Assembly (NCBI GenBank): GCA_963753115.1
Contig: CAVWBB010000032.1
Coordinates: forward strand, 59,122 to 123,121
Length of the DNA stretch: 64,000 nt
From: Bog-473 sp963753115
GTDB lineage: Bacteria > Actinomycetota > Acidimicrobiia > Acidimicrobiales > RAAP-2
Direction: 5' to 3'
The position numbers and the translations under genes are program-made. Of this stretch, positions 1 to 9,318 are shown piece by piece. The notes under the pieces were generated by a model. That model was not told the origin of the DNA, searched no databases, and saw only the letters and a program-made list of their open reading frames with translations. Position 1 is the stretch's first letter. Every line of letters starts with the position of its first letter.

Positions 1-2
1 CC

Positions 3-1145
3 GACGGCTCGCAGGTGGCGTACTTCACCACCGGCTCCGTGGCCCCGAACGGCCCGAGCTTCCGGGTGCGCGCCGAGAAGCTCACTGGCAACCTGGTCCA
101 GGTCCAGGCGCAACCGCTCGTGGACCAGGACAGCACCCTGCACACGCTCTTTCTGACCGAGCTGGCCGTGACGGCCGGCGCACTCGTGCTCGCGCTGGCC
201 GGCGGCTGGTGGTTGGTCCGGCTCGGCCTGCGCCCGCTCGAAGACGTGGAGCGCACGGCCGACTCCATCGCGGCGGGAGACCTGGACCAGCGGGTGCCCG
301 GCGCCGATCAGGCGACCGAAGTCGGACGGTTGGCCCGCGCGCTGAACGTGATGCTCGAGCGGATTCAGGCCGCCTTCTCCGCTCGCGTTGCCTCGGAGTC
401 GCGGTTGCGCGAGAACGAACAACATCTGCGCCAATTCGTCGCCGACGCCTCGCACGAGTTGCGCACCCCGATCGCCGCGGTCTCGGCCTACGCCGAGCTC
501 TTCGAGCGCGGCGGGTCCGACCACTCCGACGACCTCCCGCGCATCTTCACGGGGATCCGCACCGAGACGGCCCGCATGGACCGGCTCGTGAACGATCTCC
601 TCACCCTGGCCCGTCTCGACGAGGGCGTGCCGATGGAGATGGGGTCGGTGGAGCTGGTGTCGCTTGCTTCCGACGCTGTCCGCACCGCCACTGCGGTGGG
701 ACCTGAATGGCCAGTGCAGTTCTGGGCGGCGCGCCCTCTCGAGGTGACCGGCGACAAGGATCGCCTGCGCCAGGTGCTCGACAACCTGCTGGCCAACGTA
801 CGGGCGCACACGCCGCCGGGCACGACGGCCACGGTGCGCGTCGACCAGATCGGTGACCAGGCCCAGATAGAGGTGCGCGACACCGGTCCGGGCATGCCCG
901 AAGAGGACGCCCGCCGTGTCTTCGAGCGCTTCTACCGGGCCGACCCGGCCCGGGCCCGTACCAGGGGCGGCAGCGGGCTTGGTCTGTCCATCGTGGACGC
1001 CATCGTGGCGGCCCACGGCGGGACGGTCTCGGCGGCGTCCACGCCCGGTGAAGGCCTGGTGGTCACCGTGCTGATCCCGGTCGGCCCCCCGGCGCTGGCC
1101 GAGGACCCCGTGCCTGCGGGCGAGCTCCCGCAACCAGCCGGCTGA
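3..1145 (+). CDS. Sensor histidine kinase, 5'-truncated by window edge
   Basis: This is the 3' part of a membrane sensor histidine kinase. The frame is already open at the left edge, so the true start and most of the extracellular sensor lie outside the window. Counting from the first in-frame GTG (position 15), one transmembrane helix spans about residues 45-68. A HAMP linker follows (about 70-122), then a phosphoacceptor domain with H-box ASHELRTP (His about 147), then a HATPase_c domain with NLLAN, DTGPGMP and GGSGLGLSI motifs. Kinases of this family autophosphorylate on His and pass the phosphate to a response regulator, which is probably encoded just upstream. The stimulus cannot be read from the sequence. 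It ends 79 bases before the glycosyltransferase pair; whether they are linked is unknown. Confidence 0.92.
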   Translation, partial: DGSQVAYFTTGSVAPNGPSFRVRAEKLTGNLVQVQAQPLVDQDSTLHTLFLTELAVTAGALVLALAGGWWLVRLGLRPLEDVERTADSIAAGDLDQRVPGADQATEVGRLARALNVMLERIQAAFSARVASESRLRENEQHLRQFVADASHELRTPIAAVSAYAELFERGGSDHSDDLPRIFTGIRTETARMDRLVNDLLTLARLDEGVPMEMGSVELVSLASDAVRTATAVGPEWPVQFWAARPLEVTGDKDRLRQVLDNLLANVRAHTPPGTTATVRVDQIGDQAQIEVRDTGPGMPEEDARRVFERFYRADPARARTRGGSGLGLSIVDAIVAAHGGTVSAASTPGEGLVVTVLIPVGPPALAEDPVPAGELPQPAG

Positions 1146-1224
1146 GCAGGCTCGCCCAGCGGGGTCGGGATTCACACCGCACCCACAGCCGGGCTTCACG
1201 AAGTCCAGAGGCCGGACCGGCACC

Positions 1225-2436
1225 ATGCCTGCCATGACAGCCCTGGCTCCCTTCGAGGCCGACGTCGATCCCCGCCGCGTCCCGCTGGACGTCGAGATCG
1301 TCGTACCGGTCTACAACGAGGCGGCGCAGCTGGCGGAGCGCATCACTGCCCTGCGCACCTTCCTCGACGAGTCGTTCCCATTCCGGACGCTCGTCACGGT
1401 GGTCGACAACGCCAGCACGGACGGCACCGACCGGGTGGCGCACCAGCTGGCCGCGACCATGCGGGGTGTCACCGCCATGCACCTGCCGCGCAAGGGACGC
1501 GGCTACGCGCTGCGTGCGGCGTGGTCGACGAGCGACGCTCCCGTCGTCGCGTACATGGACGTGGACCTCTCGACGGCGCTGCCCGCGCTCCTGCCGTTGG
1601 TGGCCCCGTTGCTCTCTGGGCACCGTGACGTGACCATCGGCTCCCGACTGGCGCCGGGCGCGGAGGTCGTGCGCGGCCCGAAACGCGAGCTGATTTCGCG
1701 GGCGTACAACCTGTTGCTCAAGCTGACCTTGCGCGGCCGCTTCAGCGATGCCCAATGCGGCTTCAAGGCGCTGCGCCGCGACGCGGCCCTGAAGCTGCTC
1801 CCGCTCATTGAGGACAACGAATGGTTCTTCGACACCGAGTTGCTGGTGACGGCGGAGCGCCTCGGCCTGCGCATCGGCGAGGTCCCGGTGGACTGGGTCG
1901 ACGACCCCGATTCGCGCGTGCAGATCGTCTCGACCGCCGCAGACGACCTGCGCGGCGTCTGGCGCATGCTCGTCCGGCGTCCGAAGGGACTGCACCGCGT
2001 CCGTTCGAACGAGGTCACGGCCGACCAGCTCATGCGGTTCGCCGGCGTGGGTCTGGTCTCCACGCTCGGCTACCTCTTTCTCTTCGTCGCCTGGCAACCG
2101 CTCCTCGGCGCGTTCGGCGCCAACGCCGTCGCCATGGCCATCGCCACCCTCTTCAACACGGCCGTGCACCGTGAGCTCTCCCGTTCCACGGACGGCCAGG
2201 ACCGGCGCGGTCGCCTCTACGCCGTAGCCGGAGGCCTCTACCTCGTGAGCCTCGGCCTCACCACGCTGGGACTCGTCGTCGCCCACTGGGTCGCTCCCTC
2301 CGCGCTGTTCGCCGAGCTTGTGGCCCTCACCGTGGCCAACGTGCTTGCTGCTGTGTTCCGGTTCGCCGTGTTGCGCGCCTGGATCTTCCGCCCGAGCGCC
2401 CGTGCCGGCGCCGGCCCGATGGAGGTGTCCCGATGA
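1225..2436 (+). CDS. GT2 glycosyltransferase fused to GtrA-like membrane domain
   Basis: A 403-residue protein. The N-terminal half (about residues 18-260) is a GT-A fold family 2 glycosyltransferase, with VPVYNE at the start of the nucleotide-sugar fold, VVDNASTDGT, and the metal-binding DVDLS motif. The C-terminal part (about 270-395) is a GtrA-like domain with four hydrophobic segments, beginning LMRFAGVGLVSTLGY. Such fusions usually move a sugar onto a polyprenyl phosphate carrier and help present it across the membrane. The ATG at 1225 is preceded by a weak purine stretch, and a second ATG lies nine bases later. The stop overlaps the next start as ATGA, so the two genes are probably translated together, and the next gene is a plausible user of the lipid-linked sugar. 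Confidence 0.88.
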   Translation: MPAMTALAPFEADVDPRRVPLDVEIVVPVYNEAAQLAERITALRTFLDESFPFRTLVTVVDNASTDGTDRVAHQLAATMRGVTAMHLPRKGRGYALRAAWSTSDAPVVAYMDVDLSTALPALLPLVAPLLSGHRDVTIGSRLAPGAEVVRGPKRELISRAYNLLLKLTLRGRFSDAQCGFKALRRDAALKLLPLIEDNEWFFDTELLVTAERLGLRIGEVPVDWVDDPDSRVQIVSTAADDLRGVWRMLVRRPKGLHRVRSNEVTADQLMRFAGVGLVSTLGYLFLFVAWQPLLGAFGANAVAMAIATLFNTAVHRELSRSTDGQDRRGRLYAVAGGLYLVSLGLTTLGLVVAHWVAPSALFAELVALTVANVLAAVFRFAVLRAWIFRPSARAGAGPMEVSR

Positions 2437-4697
2437 CCGATCTGCCGTCCACACCCGATACCGCGGTGGGGGTCATCGACCAGCCGCTGCCGCTCACCGC
2501 CCCGATCGCTGATGCGGGCCACGAACCCACGCCGGACGCAACGCCATGGCCACCCGGCCCGCGTCGGAGTTGGCCGGCCCGCTTCGTGCGGGGCAAGGAG
2601 AGCGACGCGGCCTGGGTCCGCCCCGCCCTCCTCACCTTGCTCGTCGCCACCGCCGTCCTCTACCTGTGGGGCCTCGGAGAAAACGGATGGGCGAACTCCT
2701 TCTACTCGGCCGCCGTGCAGGCGGGCACCAAGAGTTGGAAGGCCATGTTCTTCGGTTCCTCCGACTCGTCCAACTTCATCACCGTCGACAAACCGCCGGC
2801 GTTCCTGTGGCCCATGGAGATCTCGGCTCGGATCTTCGGCCTCAACTCGTGGAGCATGCTGGCACCGCAGGCGATCGAAGGCGTGGCCACCGTCGGTCTC
2901 GTGTACCTCTCGGTGCGGCGGTGGTTCAGCGCGCAGGCGGCACTCCTCGCCGGCGCCGTGGTCGCGCTCACGCCGGTGGCCGCCATGATGTTCCGCTACA
3001 ACAACCCCGACGCCATGCTCGCGCTGTTGTTGACCGGCGCGACCTATGCGACCATGCGCGGGCTCGAGAAGGCGCAGACCAAGTGGCTCGTCCTTGCCGG
3101 CGCACTGGTGGGCTTCGGCTTCATCACCAAAATGATGCAGGCCTTCCTGATCCTCCCGGTCTTGGCCGTTGTCTACCTGCTCGCAGCGCCGACGGGTTGG
3201 TGGCGCCGGGTCTGGCAGACCTTCCTGATGGGCGTTGCCGTCGTCGTTGCCGCCGGCTGGTGGGTGGCGATCGTCGCCCTCACCCCGGCCGCGGATCGCC
3301 CCTATGTCGGCGGGTCCCAGAACAACAGCATCCTCAATCTGATTTTCGGCTACAACGGCATCGGCCGGATCACCGGGAACGAATCAGGCAGTGTCGGAGG
3401 TGGACGAACCGCCGGCAGCATGTGGGGACCGACGGGTGTCACCCGGCTGTTCAACACCGAGTTCGGCAACATGATGTCCTGGCTGCTGCCGGGCGCCCTG
3501 GTGATGGGCGCCGTCCTCCTCATCGTGACCATCCGAGCCCGTCGGACAGACCGCGAGCGCGCCGCGCTGCTCCTCTGGGGCGGCTCGCTGGTGAGCATCG
3601 GCCTCGTGATCAGCCTGGCCCAGGGCATCATCCACCCCTACTACGCCATCGCCCTGGCGCCGCCGCTCGGCGCCCTTGTCGGGATCGGCACGATGGGGCT
3701 GTGGCAACGACGCGCCACCTGGGTGGGGCGTCTCGGCCTGGCGGCCGGACTGGCTGCGACGGTCGTCTGGAGTTACGTCCTCCTCGGCCGCACCTCCGAT
3801 TGGTTCCCCGCCCTGCGTCCCTTCGTGGCCGTGGTGGGCGCCCTGGGCGTCGTCGCCATCCTGGCGCTCCCGTTGCTCCGCAATGTCCCGAAGCTGGCTG
3901 TCATCGTGGTGGCCTCGCTCGGCTTCGGCGCCGCCCTGGCGGCACCGCTCTTCTCGACCGTGGCCACTGCGGCCACCCCGCACAGCGGGGCGATCCCGTC
4001 GGTGACGCCGACCGCCGCGGGCGGCTTCGGGGGGCCCGGCGGCGGCTTTCCCGGCGGCGGCTTTCCCGGCGGCAGGTTCCCTGGCGGGGGAGCAGGTCGT
4101 GCCTTCGGTGGCGGTGGACTTCCCGGCGGCACGAAGGGTGGCGGCTTTCCCGGCGGCGGTGCCTTCCCGGGCGCTGGTGCCGGAGCAGGTCCGGGTGCAG
4201 GGGCCGGGACCTTTCCCGGCGGCGCACCGTTCGGCGCCGGCGGCGGGTTCCGCCGCGGTGCTGCTGCCGGTGGCGCCGGCGTTGGCGGAGGGGGGGCGGG
4301 TTTCTTGGGCTCCAGCCAGTCCAACCCGGCACTGACCAAGGCGCTGAAGGCCGACGCCGGCACCTACACGTGGGCGGCCGCCACGGTGAACTCGAACAAT
4401 GCGGCCGGCTACCAGCTGGCCAGCGGCGAGCCGGTGATGGCCATCGGCGGGTTCAACGGCACCGACCCGGCGCCGACGCTCGCCCAGTTCGAGAAGTACG
4501 TCTCGGAGGGCAAGATCCACTACTTCATCGCCAGCGGCGGCGGCTTTCCCGGCGGCTTCCCCGGTGGCGGCGGCGGGACCGGTGGCGGGACCTCCGGCGA
4601 TGCCACCCAGATCACCTCATGGGTCAAGGCGCACTTCACCTCCGAGACGTTGGGTGGCGTGACCGTCTACAACCTGTCGACCGGCGCCTCGTCCTGA
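2433..4697 (+). CDS. GT39/ArnT-like membrane glycosyltransferase with Gly-rich insert
   Basis: A 754-residue polytopic protein of the dolichyl-phosphate-mannose/ArnT-like family (GT39, PMT_2). It transfers a sugar from a polyprenyl-phosphate donor at the outer face of the membrane. About a dozen hydrophobic segments fill residues 60-530. The conserved early motif SFYSAAVQAG and an acidic catalytic-loop type segment (ITVDKPPAF) are present. Residues about 530-640 form a low-complexity insert rich in Gly, Pro and Phe (repeated FPGGG). A soluble C-terminal domain follows (about 640-754) and is itself interrupted by a second short FPGG run. It starts by ATGA overlap with the GT2-GtrA gene, so the two likely form one lipid-linked glycosylation unit. 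The acceptor is unknown. Confidence 0.86.
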   Translation: MTDLPSTPDTAVGVIDQPLPLTAPIADAGHEPTPDATPWPPGPRRSWPARFVRGKESDAAWVRPALLTLLVATAVLYLWGLGENGWANSFYSAAVQAGTKSWKAMFFGSSDSSNFITVDKPPAFLWPMEISARIFGLNSWSMLAPQAIEGVATVGLVYLSVRRWFSAQAALLAGAVVALTPVAAMMFRYNNPDAMLALLLTGATYATMRGLEKAQTKWLVLAGALVGFGFITKMMQAFLILPVLAVVYLLAAPTGWWRRVWQTFLMGVAVVVAAGWWVAIVALTPAADRPYVGGSQNNSILNLIFGYNGIGRITGNESGSVGGGRTAGSMWGPTGVTRLFNTEFGNMMSWLLPGALVMGAVLLIVTIRARRTDRERAALLLWGGSLVSIGLVISLAQGIIHPYYAIALAPPLGALVGIGTMGLWQRRATWVGRLGLAAGLAATVVWSYVLLGRTSDWFPALRPFVAVVGALGVVAILALPLLRNVPKLAVIVVASLGFGAALAAPLFSTVATAATPHSGAIPSVTPTAAGGFGGPGGGFPGGGFPGGRFPGGGAGRAFGGGGLPGGTKGGGFPGGGAFPGAGAGAGPGAGAGTFPGGAPFGAGGGFRRGAAAGGAGVGGGGAGFLGSSQSNPALTKALKADAGTYTWAAATVNSNNAAGYQLASGEPVMAIGGFNGTDPAPTLAQFEKYVSEGKIHYFIASGGGFPGGFPGGGGGTGGGTSGDATQITSWVKAHFTSETLGGVTVYNLSTGASS
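4018..4600 (+). repeat. Gly-Pro-Phe coding minisatellite inside GT39 gene
   Basis: Within the GT39 gene the DNA repeats a roughly 15-base unit reading GGCGGCTTTCCCGGC, encoding GGFPG. It is densest at 4021-4230 and recurs at 4540-4570. The array is imperfect and in frame throughout, so it makes a flexible Gly-rich linker between the membrane part and the soluble tail. Units of this kind are prone to length changes by slippage. Confidence 0.8.
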
Positions 4698-4716
4698 CGG
4701 GCGACGCCGGTGGGAT

Positions 4717-5217
4717 TCAACCGAGCAGATCGAGGTAGCGCGCCAGGGTCGTGCCATCGAAGGCGACGAATCGGATGTGGGTCACATCGGTGTCCGCCGC
4801 GCGGGTCGTGGTGACGGCGATCTCGGCGGCCTCCCCCAAGGGGTAGCCGTAGACGCCGGTCGAGATGGCGGGAAAGGCGACGGTGCGTGCGCCCACCGTG
4901 TCGGCGACGGCCAGTGCGTTGCGGTAACACGCGGCGAGCGTCTCGGGCTCGCCGACTCCGCCGCCGCGCCAGACCGGCCCCACGGTGTGGATGATGAAGC
5001 GCGCCGGCAGGTCGAAGCCGTCGGTGACCACGGCCTGCCCGGGCGGGCACTCGCCGATGGCCCGGCAGGCCGCCTGCAGGCGCTCGGCCCCCGCGGCGCG
5101 GTGGATGGCGCCGTCGACGCCGCCTCCGCCGCGCAGTTGCCGGTTGGCCGCATTGACCACGGCGTCCACCTGCTCAGCCGTGATGTCGCCCTGCACGGCT
5201 TGGAGCAGCGGCACCAC
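4717..5217 (-). CDS. Macro-domain protein (ADP-ribose hydrolase type)
   Basis: A 166-residue single macro domain. Visible hallmarks are QGDITAEQVDAVVNAAN at the start, the Gly-rich loop RGGGGVDGAIHRAAG, and the second loop AFPAISTGVYGYP. These match the O-acetyl-ADP-ribose deacetylase/MacroD-like class, which removes acetyl or ADP-ribose groups. The Asn and Asp-Gly residues needed for that chemistry are kept (NAAN, GVDGAI). The start is a GTG at 5217, eight bases after the stop of the upstream secreted-protein gene. The two may be cotranscribed, but their functions do not obviously connect. The length is typical for a stand-alone macro protein. Confidence 0.9.
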   Translation of the reverse strand: MVPLLQAVQGDITAEQVDAVVNAANRQLRGGGGVDGAIHRAAGAERLQAACRAIGECPPGQAVVTDGFDLPARFIIHTVGPVWRGGGVGEPETLAACYRNALAVADTVGARTVAFPAISTGVYGYPLGEAAEIAVTTTRAADTDVTHIRFVAFDGTTLARYLDLLG

Positions 5218-5225
5218 CGGGTGGG

Positions 5226-6008
5226 CTACCCCCCGGTGGTCGTCGTCGACGACGAGGCGGGGATCAGCTTGAGCAGCGAGGTCGTCTTCGACGGCACCGC
5301 CTGGCTCTTGTCCTCTCCCCAGTTCGAGAAGGTCACGGTGCCGTGGATCGCGGACGCGCCCCCGCCGGTGCCGGCGTTGGTCACCTCTTTCATCGGTAGG
5401 GGCTTGCCACTGGTCGGGACGTACAGCACGACGGGCACCTTCGAGCCGCTCTGGGTGGCGACGGAGCCGATGATGGCCGTCGCCTTCTGCCCGGCGACGG
5501 TGGCTGCCTTGCCGTAGGTGTAGGGGCCGCCTATCTCGAGCTCCTTGGCCACCTCCGAGGAGAGCAGCCCGCCGACGAGCTCATCGAGGCCGTTGTTGGA
5601 GGTCGGGAACGACAGCCACTTGTTGGCGTACTTCGACGACTGCGCCTTGGTCAGGCCGATCACGTGCTCGAGCGCGGCGGCGTTGCCGCTGACGTATCCA
5701 GTCTTCCCGACCACACGGGCGGTCATGCGCTCGGTGATGCCGTTGCTCTTCACCACGAGCGACTGCGAGCCCGACGTGCTGCCGGCGTCACCGGTCACAT
5801 CGAGGGTGGCCCCGTTCTGCTTCGCGGTCGAGTCGAAGTGCACGCCCTGGGAGCCCACGGCCTTGAGGGCCGCGTTGTACTCGTCCGTCGCGCTGGTGGT
5901 GGCGGCACCGGCAGGTGGTGCCGCGGTGACGAGTGCCAAGGTGGTCGCGGCGGTGATTCCGGCGGCAACCGCGGCCGTGCGGGCGGTGATCTGGCGCAAG
6001 GGGTGCAT
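5226..6008 (-). CDS. Secreted protein of unknown function, paralogue of downstream-strand neighbour
   Basis: About 260 residues from the ATG at 6008, chosen because an AGGAG box lies about ten bases upstream and because it gives a clean signal peptide: a basic start, a hydrophobic Ala/Thr core, and a likely cut after PAGAA. The open frame extends further upstream but would put 24 residues before the signal. The mature part resembles small exported actinobacterial proteins that fold like LppX/LprG lipid binders, but it lacks a lipobox Cys; that comparison is only a guess. It clearly matches the next gene (6121-6876) in blocks such as the SSxxAKEL segment, VVLYV and the WGE near the end, so the two arose by duplication. 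The C-terminus is Ser/Thr-rich. Confidence 0.72.
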   Translation of the reverse strand: MHPLRQITARTAAVAAGITAATTLALVTAAPPAGAATTSATDEYNAALKAVGSQGVHFDSTAKQNGATLDVTGDAGSTSGSQSLVVKSNGITERMTARVVGKTGYVSGNAAALEHVIGLTKAQSSKYANKWLSFPTSNNGLDELVGGLLSSEVAKELEIGGPYTYGKAATVAGQKATAIIGSVATQSGSKVPVVLYVPTSGKPLPMKEVTNAGTGGGASAIHGTVTFSNWGEDKSQAVPSKTTSLLKLIPASSSTTTTGG

Positions 6009-6120
6009 GACCTTCACTCTCCTGGAGGCCCGGCACAGTGGCACATCGAGCGCCGACTTGGCCAGGGGGGCAAGGCCCATATCTTCCCACGTCCCCGCGT
6101 GGGCCCGTGGTCGCCCTGTC

Positions 6121-6876
6121 TTAGACGGCGCTTATGGAGCCGATGGAGATGGTGGCCTTGGGTGCCTGCGGCCGGATCCGCTCGCCCCACTTGGAGTAGG
6201 CGATGTGCTCGGCGGTGGTCGGCTTTCCCTTGGCGTTCACCGAGTCCTCCTCCACCGGAACATGGGTTCCCTTGGCTCGGACGTACAGGACGACGTGCTG
6301 CGACCTGCGACCGAACGTCTGTGTCCCCTCGATGGCGTCGACCGCCTGCCCGTCGAGCGTGCGGGGGTGCCCGAGGGAGAGCGGTGCCTTGAGCGCCAGC
6401 TCCTTTGCGATGTCGCTGGAGCGAACGCCCTGCACCACGGGTGCGAAGGCCGTGTTGTCGGTCGCGAACTCGATCCACTGGCCGGCCGCCTCGGTAGCTT
6501 GGGCCGAGCTGAGTCCGGCCAGGTTCTGCAGCCCGGTGGCATTGCCCTTGACGTAGGTGAAGCCGCCGATCACCAGGATCGAGATGGTGCCCTTGCCCAT
6601 GGTCACGGTCTGGCTCGCCGACGCCGGCCCGGCGTCGCCGCTCTCGACCAGCGTCTGGTTGGACGACGTCGAGTTCGAGGCGTAGTGGACCGACCACGCG
6701 TGGGTGGTGGCAACTGCCTCCTTGTAGAGAGTCGACGCGCTGGCGGTGGCTTCGGCGCTGGCATCGGCGCTGGCCTCGGCGGAGGCACCTGCCGGTGCAG
6801 CCAGGGCCACGGCCGCCACGCCGACGGCTGTCGCGCCCGCCATCAGCACCCCGGCCACCAGCCTCTTCGCGACCAC
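6121..6876 (-). CDS. Secreted protein of unknown function, paralogue of 5226-6008
   Basis: About 251 residues from a GTG at 6876. That start has a GGAGGG box a few bases upstream and yields a proper signal peptide (VAKRLVAGVLMAG core, Ala-rich cut region). The longer open frame to 7032 would run through the recA promoter and is not convincing. An Ala/Ser/Glu repeat (ASAEASADASAEATAS) follows the signal and probably tethers the folded part. It shares blocks with the neighbouring secreted protein, including SSDIAKEL, VVLYV and YSKWGE. It diverges from recA, so its promoter lies in the same interval as the LexA box. Function is not known; binding of a lipid or other hydrophobic ligand is one possibility. 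Confidence 0.7.
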   Translation of the reverse strand: MVAKRLVAGVLMAGATAVGVAAVALAAPAGASAEASADASAEATASASTLYKEAVATTHAWSVHYASNSTSSNQTLVESGDAGPASASQTVTMGKGTISILVIGGFTYVKGNATGLQNLAGLSSAQATEAAGQWIEFATDNTAFAPVVQGVRSSDIAKELALKAPLSLGHPRTLDGQAVDAIEGTQTFGRRSQHVVLYVRAKGTHVPVEEDSVNAKGKPTTAEHIAYSKWGERIRPQAPKATISIGSISAV

Positions 6877-7036
6877 CGCCGACCCTCCCTCTCTCGTTCC
6901 CCGCCGGGGAGCCGTCAGCTTCGCATGGACGCGGCACCCCTCATGGTCACCGATCTTCCCGTCGGCGCGCCCCTCGCCCGGTGCCGGCGACCGTTCTCCG
7001 GCTGCTCGTCCCGGCCGAGAACAAGGGTCCACGTTC

Positions 7037-7054
7037 TACGAACACATGTTCGTT
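7037..7054. promoter_or_regulatory. LexA (SOS) box upstream of recA
   Basis: The core CGAACACATGTTCG at 7039-7052 matches the mycobacterial/actinobacterial SOS box (CGAAC, four bases, GTTCG), with flanking TA and TT. It lies about 155 bases before the recA start, inside the recA/secreted-protein divergent interval (6877-7205). LexA repression of recA is the established role of this site. The rest of the interval shows no other clear element; a GGAGAGAGG box sits directly before the recA ATG. Confidence 0.85.
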
Positions 7055-7205
7055 ATGCTGCCAAAGGCAGCGCCGGCGGGGTCGTCACACCCTCGCCGTA
7101 GGGTCACCACAACGGTGCCGAACAGACCCCGGCACAGGTCGCACGGACCACGGTCCCACGTAGTCCCACCACAGTCGCAGCAGCACACTCACAGAGGAGA
7201 GAGGG

Positions 7206-8261
<1,056 letters not shown>

Positions 8262-8381
8262 CCGCACCCCGCCTCTCACGGCACCGAGGCCTCCGGACTC
8301 GCCCCCACCTCCCTGGGCGCAACGGTCCGGAGCGCTTCGCGTTCGGACCACGGCGCGTCGCGTCCAGACCAGAATGGTGCG

Positions 8382-9299
8382 ATGCCGGCCAGCGAATGGA
8401 AGCAACGGGCCTATCGGGTTCTCGACCGCTTCGTCCCCACCGTCCCATTTCGGTACCTGCCGCCCAAGCAGTCGGTCCGCTTCGCCTTCAACGTCGTCCT
8501 CGACCGCGAGCCCGATGCTGCGGGCGGCGCCGAGTACGTCCAGAAGCTCGAGGACGGGGAGCTCTCCCGCCATGGCGTCGCCGAGGCCCTGGCCCATTCC
8601 GAGGAGTTCCGCCGGCGCGTGCCCATCGGCAACGTGCTGCTCTCCATGCACGTCAGCCGCAGTGACTTCGTTGCGGGGCTGCCTCGGGCGGCGCGCATTC
8701 TGGACCTCGGTGGAACCCATCAGGGACTGCCCGATGGAGCCCTGGTGCACCTGGGCTACCCCTATCCCTTCGAGCGCCTCGTGGTGGTCGATCTCCCGGT
8801 CGGCGAGCGTGACGCCATCTACCAGGGCGGCTCGGCGGGCGAGCCCGTCCTCTCCGAGCTCGGCCCGGTCGAGTTCGCCTTTCATTCGATGGTCGACCTC
8901 GGGCGCTACGAGGACGCGTCGTTCGACCTCGTCTACAGCGGGCAGTCCATAGAGCACGTCAGCGAGGCGGACGGTGATGCCGTGGCGCGAGAAGCGTTCC
9001 GCGTATTGGTCCCCGGCGGTTGGTTCTGCCTCGACACGCCGAATGGACCGCTGTGGCGACTGCGTTCCGAGGAGCCGATGAACCACGACCACCAGATCGA
9101 GTACTCGGCGGCCGAGCTGGTGGGCAAGCTCGAACGTGCCGGCTTCGAGGTCGCCGAATGCAAGGGCCTCAACCTGATGCGGCGCGGCGCGGCGGCAGGC
9201 ATCTTCGACGAGGCCGAAGCGAGCGCCCACCCCGGCGTGTTCGCGGCCGCCGAGGACTGCCTGCTGCTGGCGGTGGTGGCGCGGAAACCGCTGCCGTGA
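8382..9299 (+). CDS. DUF4214 domain fused to SAM-dependent methyltransferase
   Basis: A 305-residue protein. Residues about 25-85 match the DUF4214 pattern (LDREPDAAGGAEYVQKLEDG, then SRHGVAEALAHSEEF), a small helical domain often found beside surface-polysaccharide enzymes. Residues about 95-290 form a class I methyltransferase with the SAM loop ILDLGGTHQGLP, the acidic strand end VVVDLP, and the DLVYSGQSIEHV and FRVLVPGGWFCLDTPN motifs. A sugar or glycolipid acceptor is plausible by analogy with methyltransferases of glycan clusters, but it is not shown here. The ATG at 8382 is the only good start. The gene converges with the DUF3048 gene, with nine bases between the stops. Confidence 0.85.
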   Translation: MPASEWKQRAYRVLDRFVPTVPFRYLPPKQSVRFAFNVVLDREPDAAGGAEYVQKLEDGELSRHGVAEALAHSEEFRRRVPIGNVLLSMHVSRSDFVAGLPRAARILDLGGTHQGLPDGALVHLGYPYPFERLVVVDLPVGERDAIYQGGSAGEPVLSELGPVEFAFHSMVDLGRYEDASFDLVYSGQSIEHVSEADGDAVAREAFRVLVPGGWFCLDTPNGPLWRLRSEEPMNHDHQIEYSAAELVGKLERAGFEVAECKGLNLMRRGAAAGIFDEAEASAHPGVFAAAEDCLLLAVVARKPLP

Positions 9300-9303
9300 T
9301 GGT

Positions 9304-9318
9304 GACGCCTAGGGCGTC
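9304..9318. terminator. Short inverted repeat between convergent genes
   Basis: GACGCC and GGCGTC form a perfect six-base stem with a three-base loop, placed across the stop codons of the convergent methyltransferase and DUF3048 genes. No T-run follows on either side. It could be a weak bidirectional terminator or simple chance. Confidence 0.25.

Noticed and set aside
3384..4520. Long minus-strand open frames across the GT39 gene, Pro/Gly or Arg rich
   Set aside because: They are the complement of the Gly-Pro-Phe repeats in a GC-rich gene, with no ribosome sites or recognisable domains.
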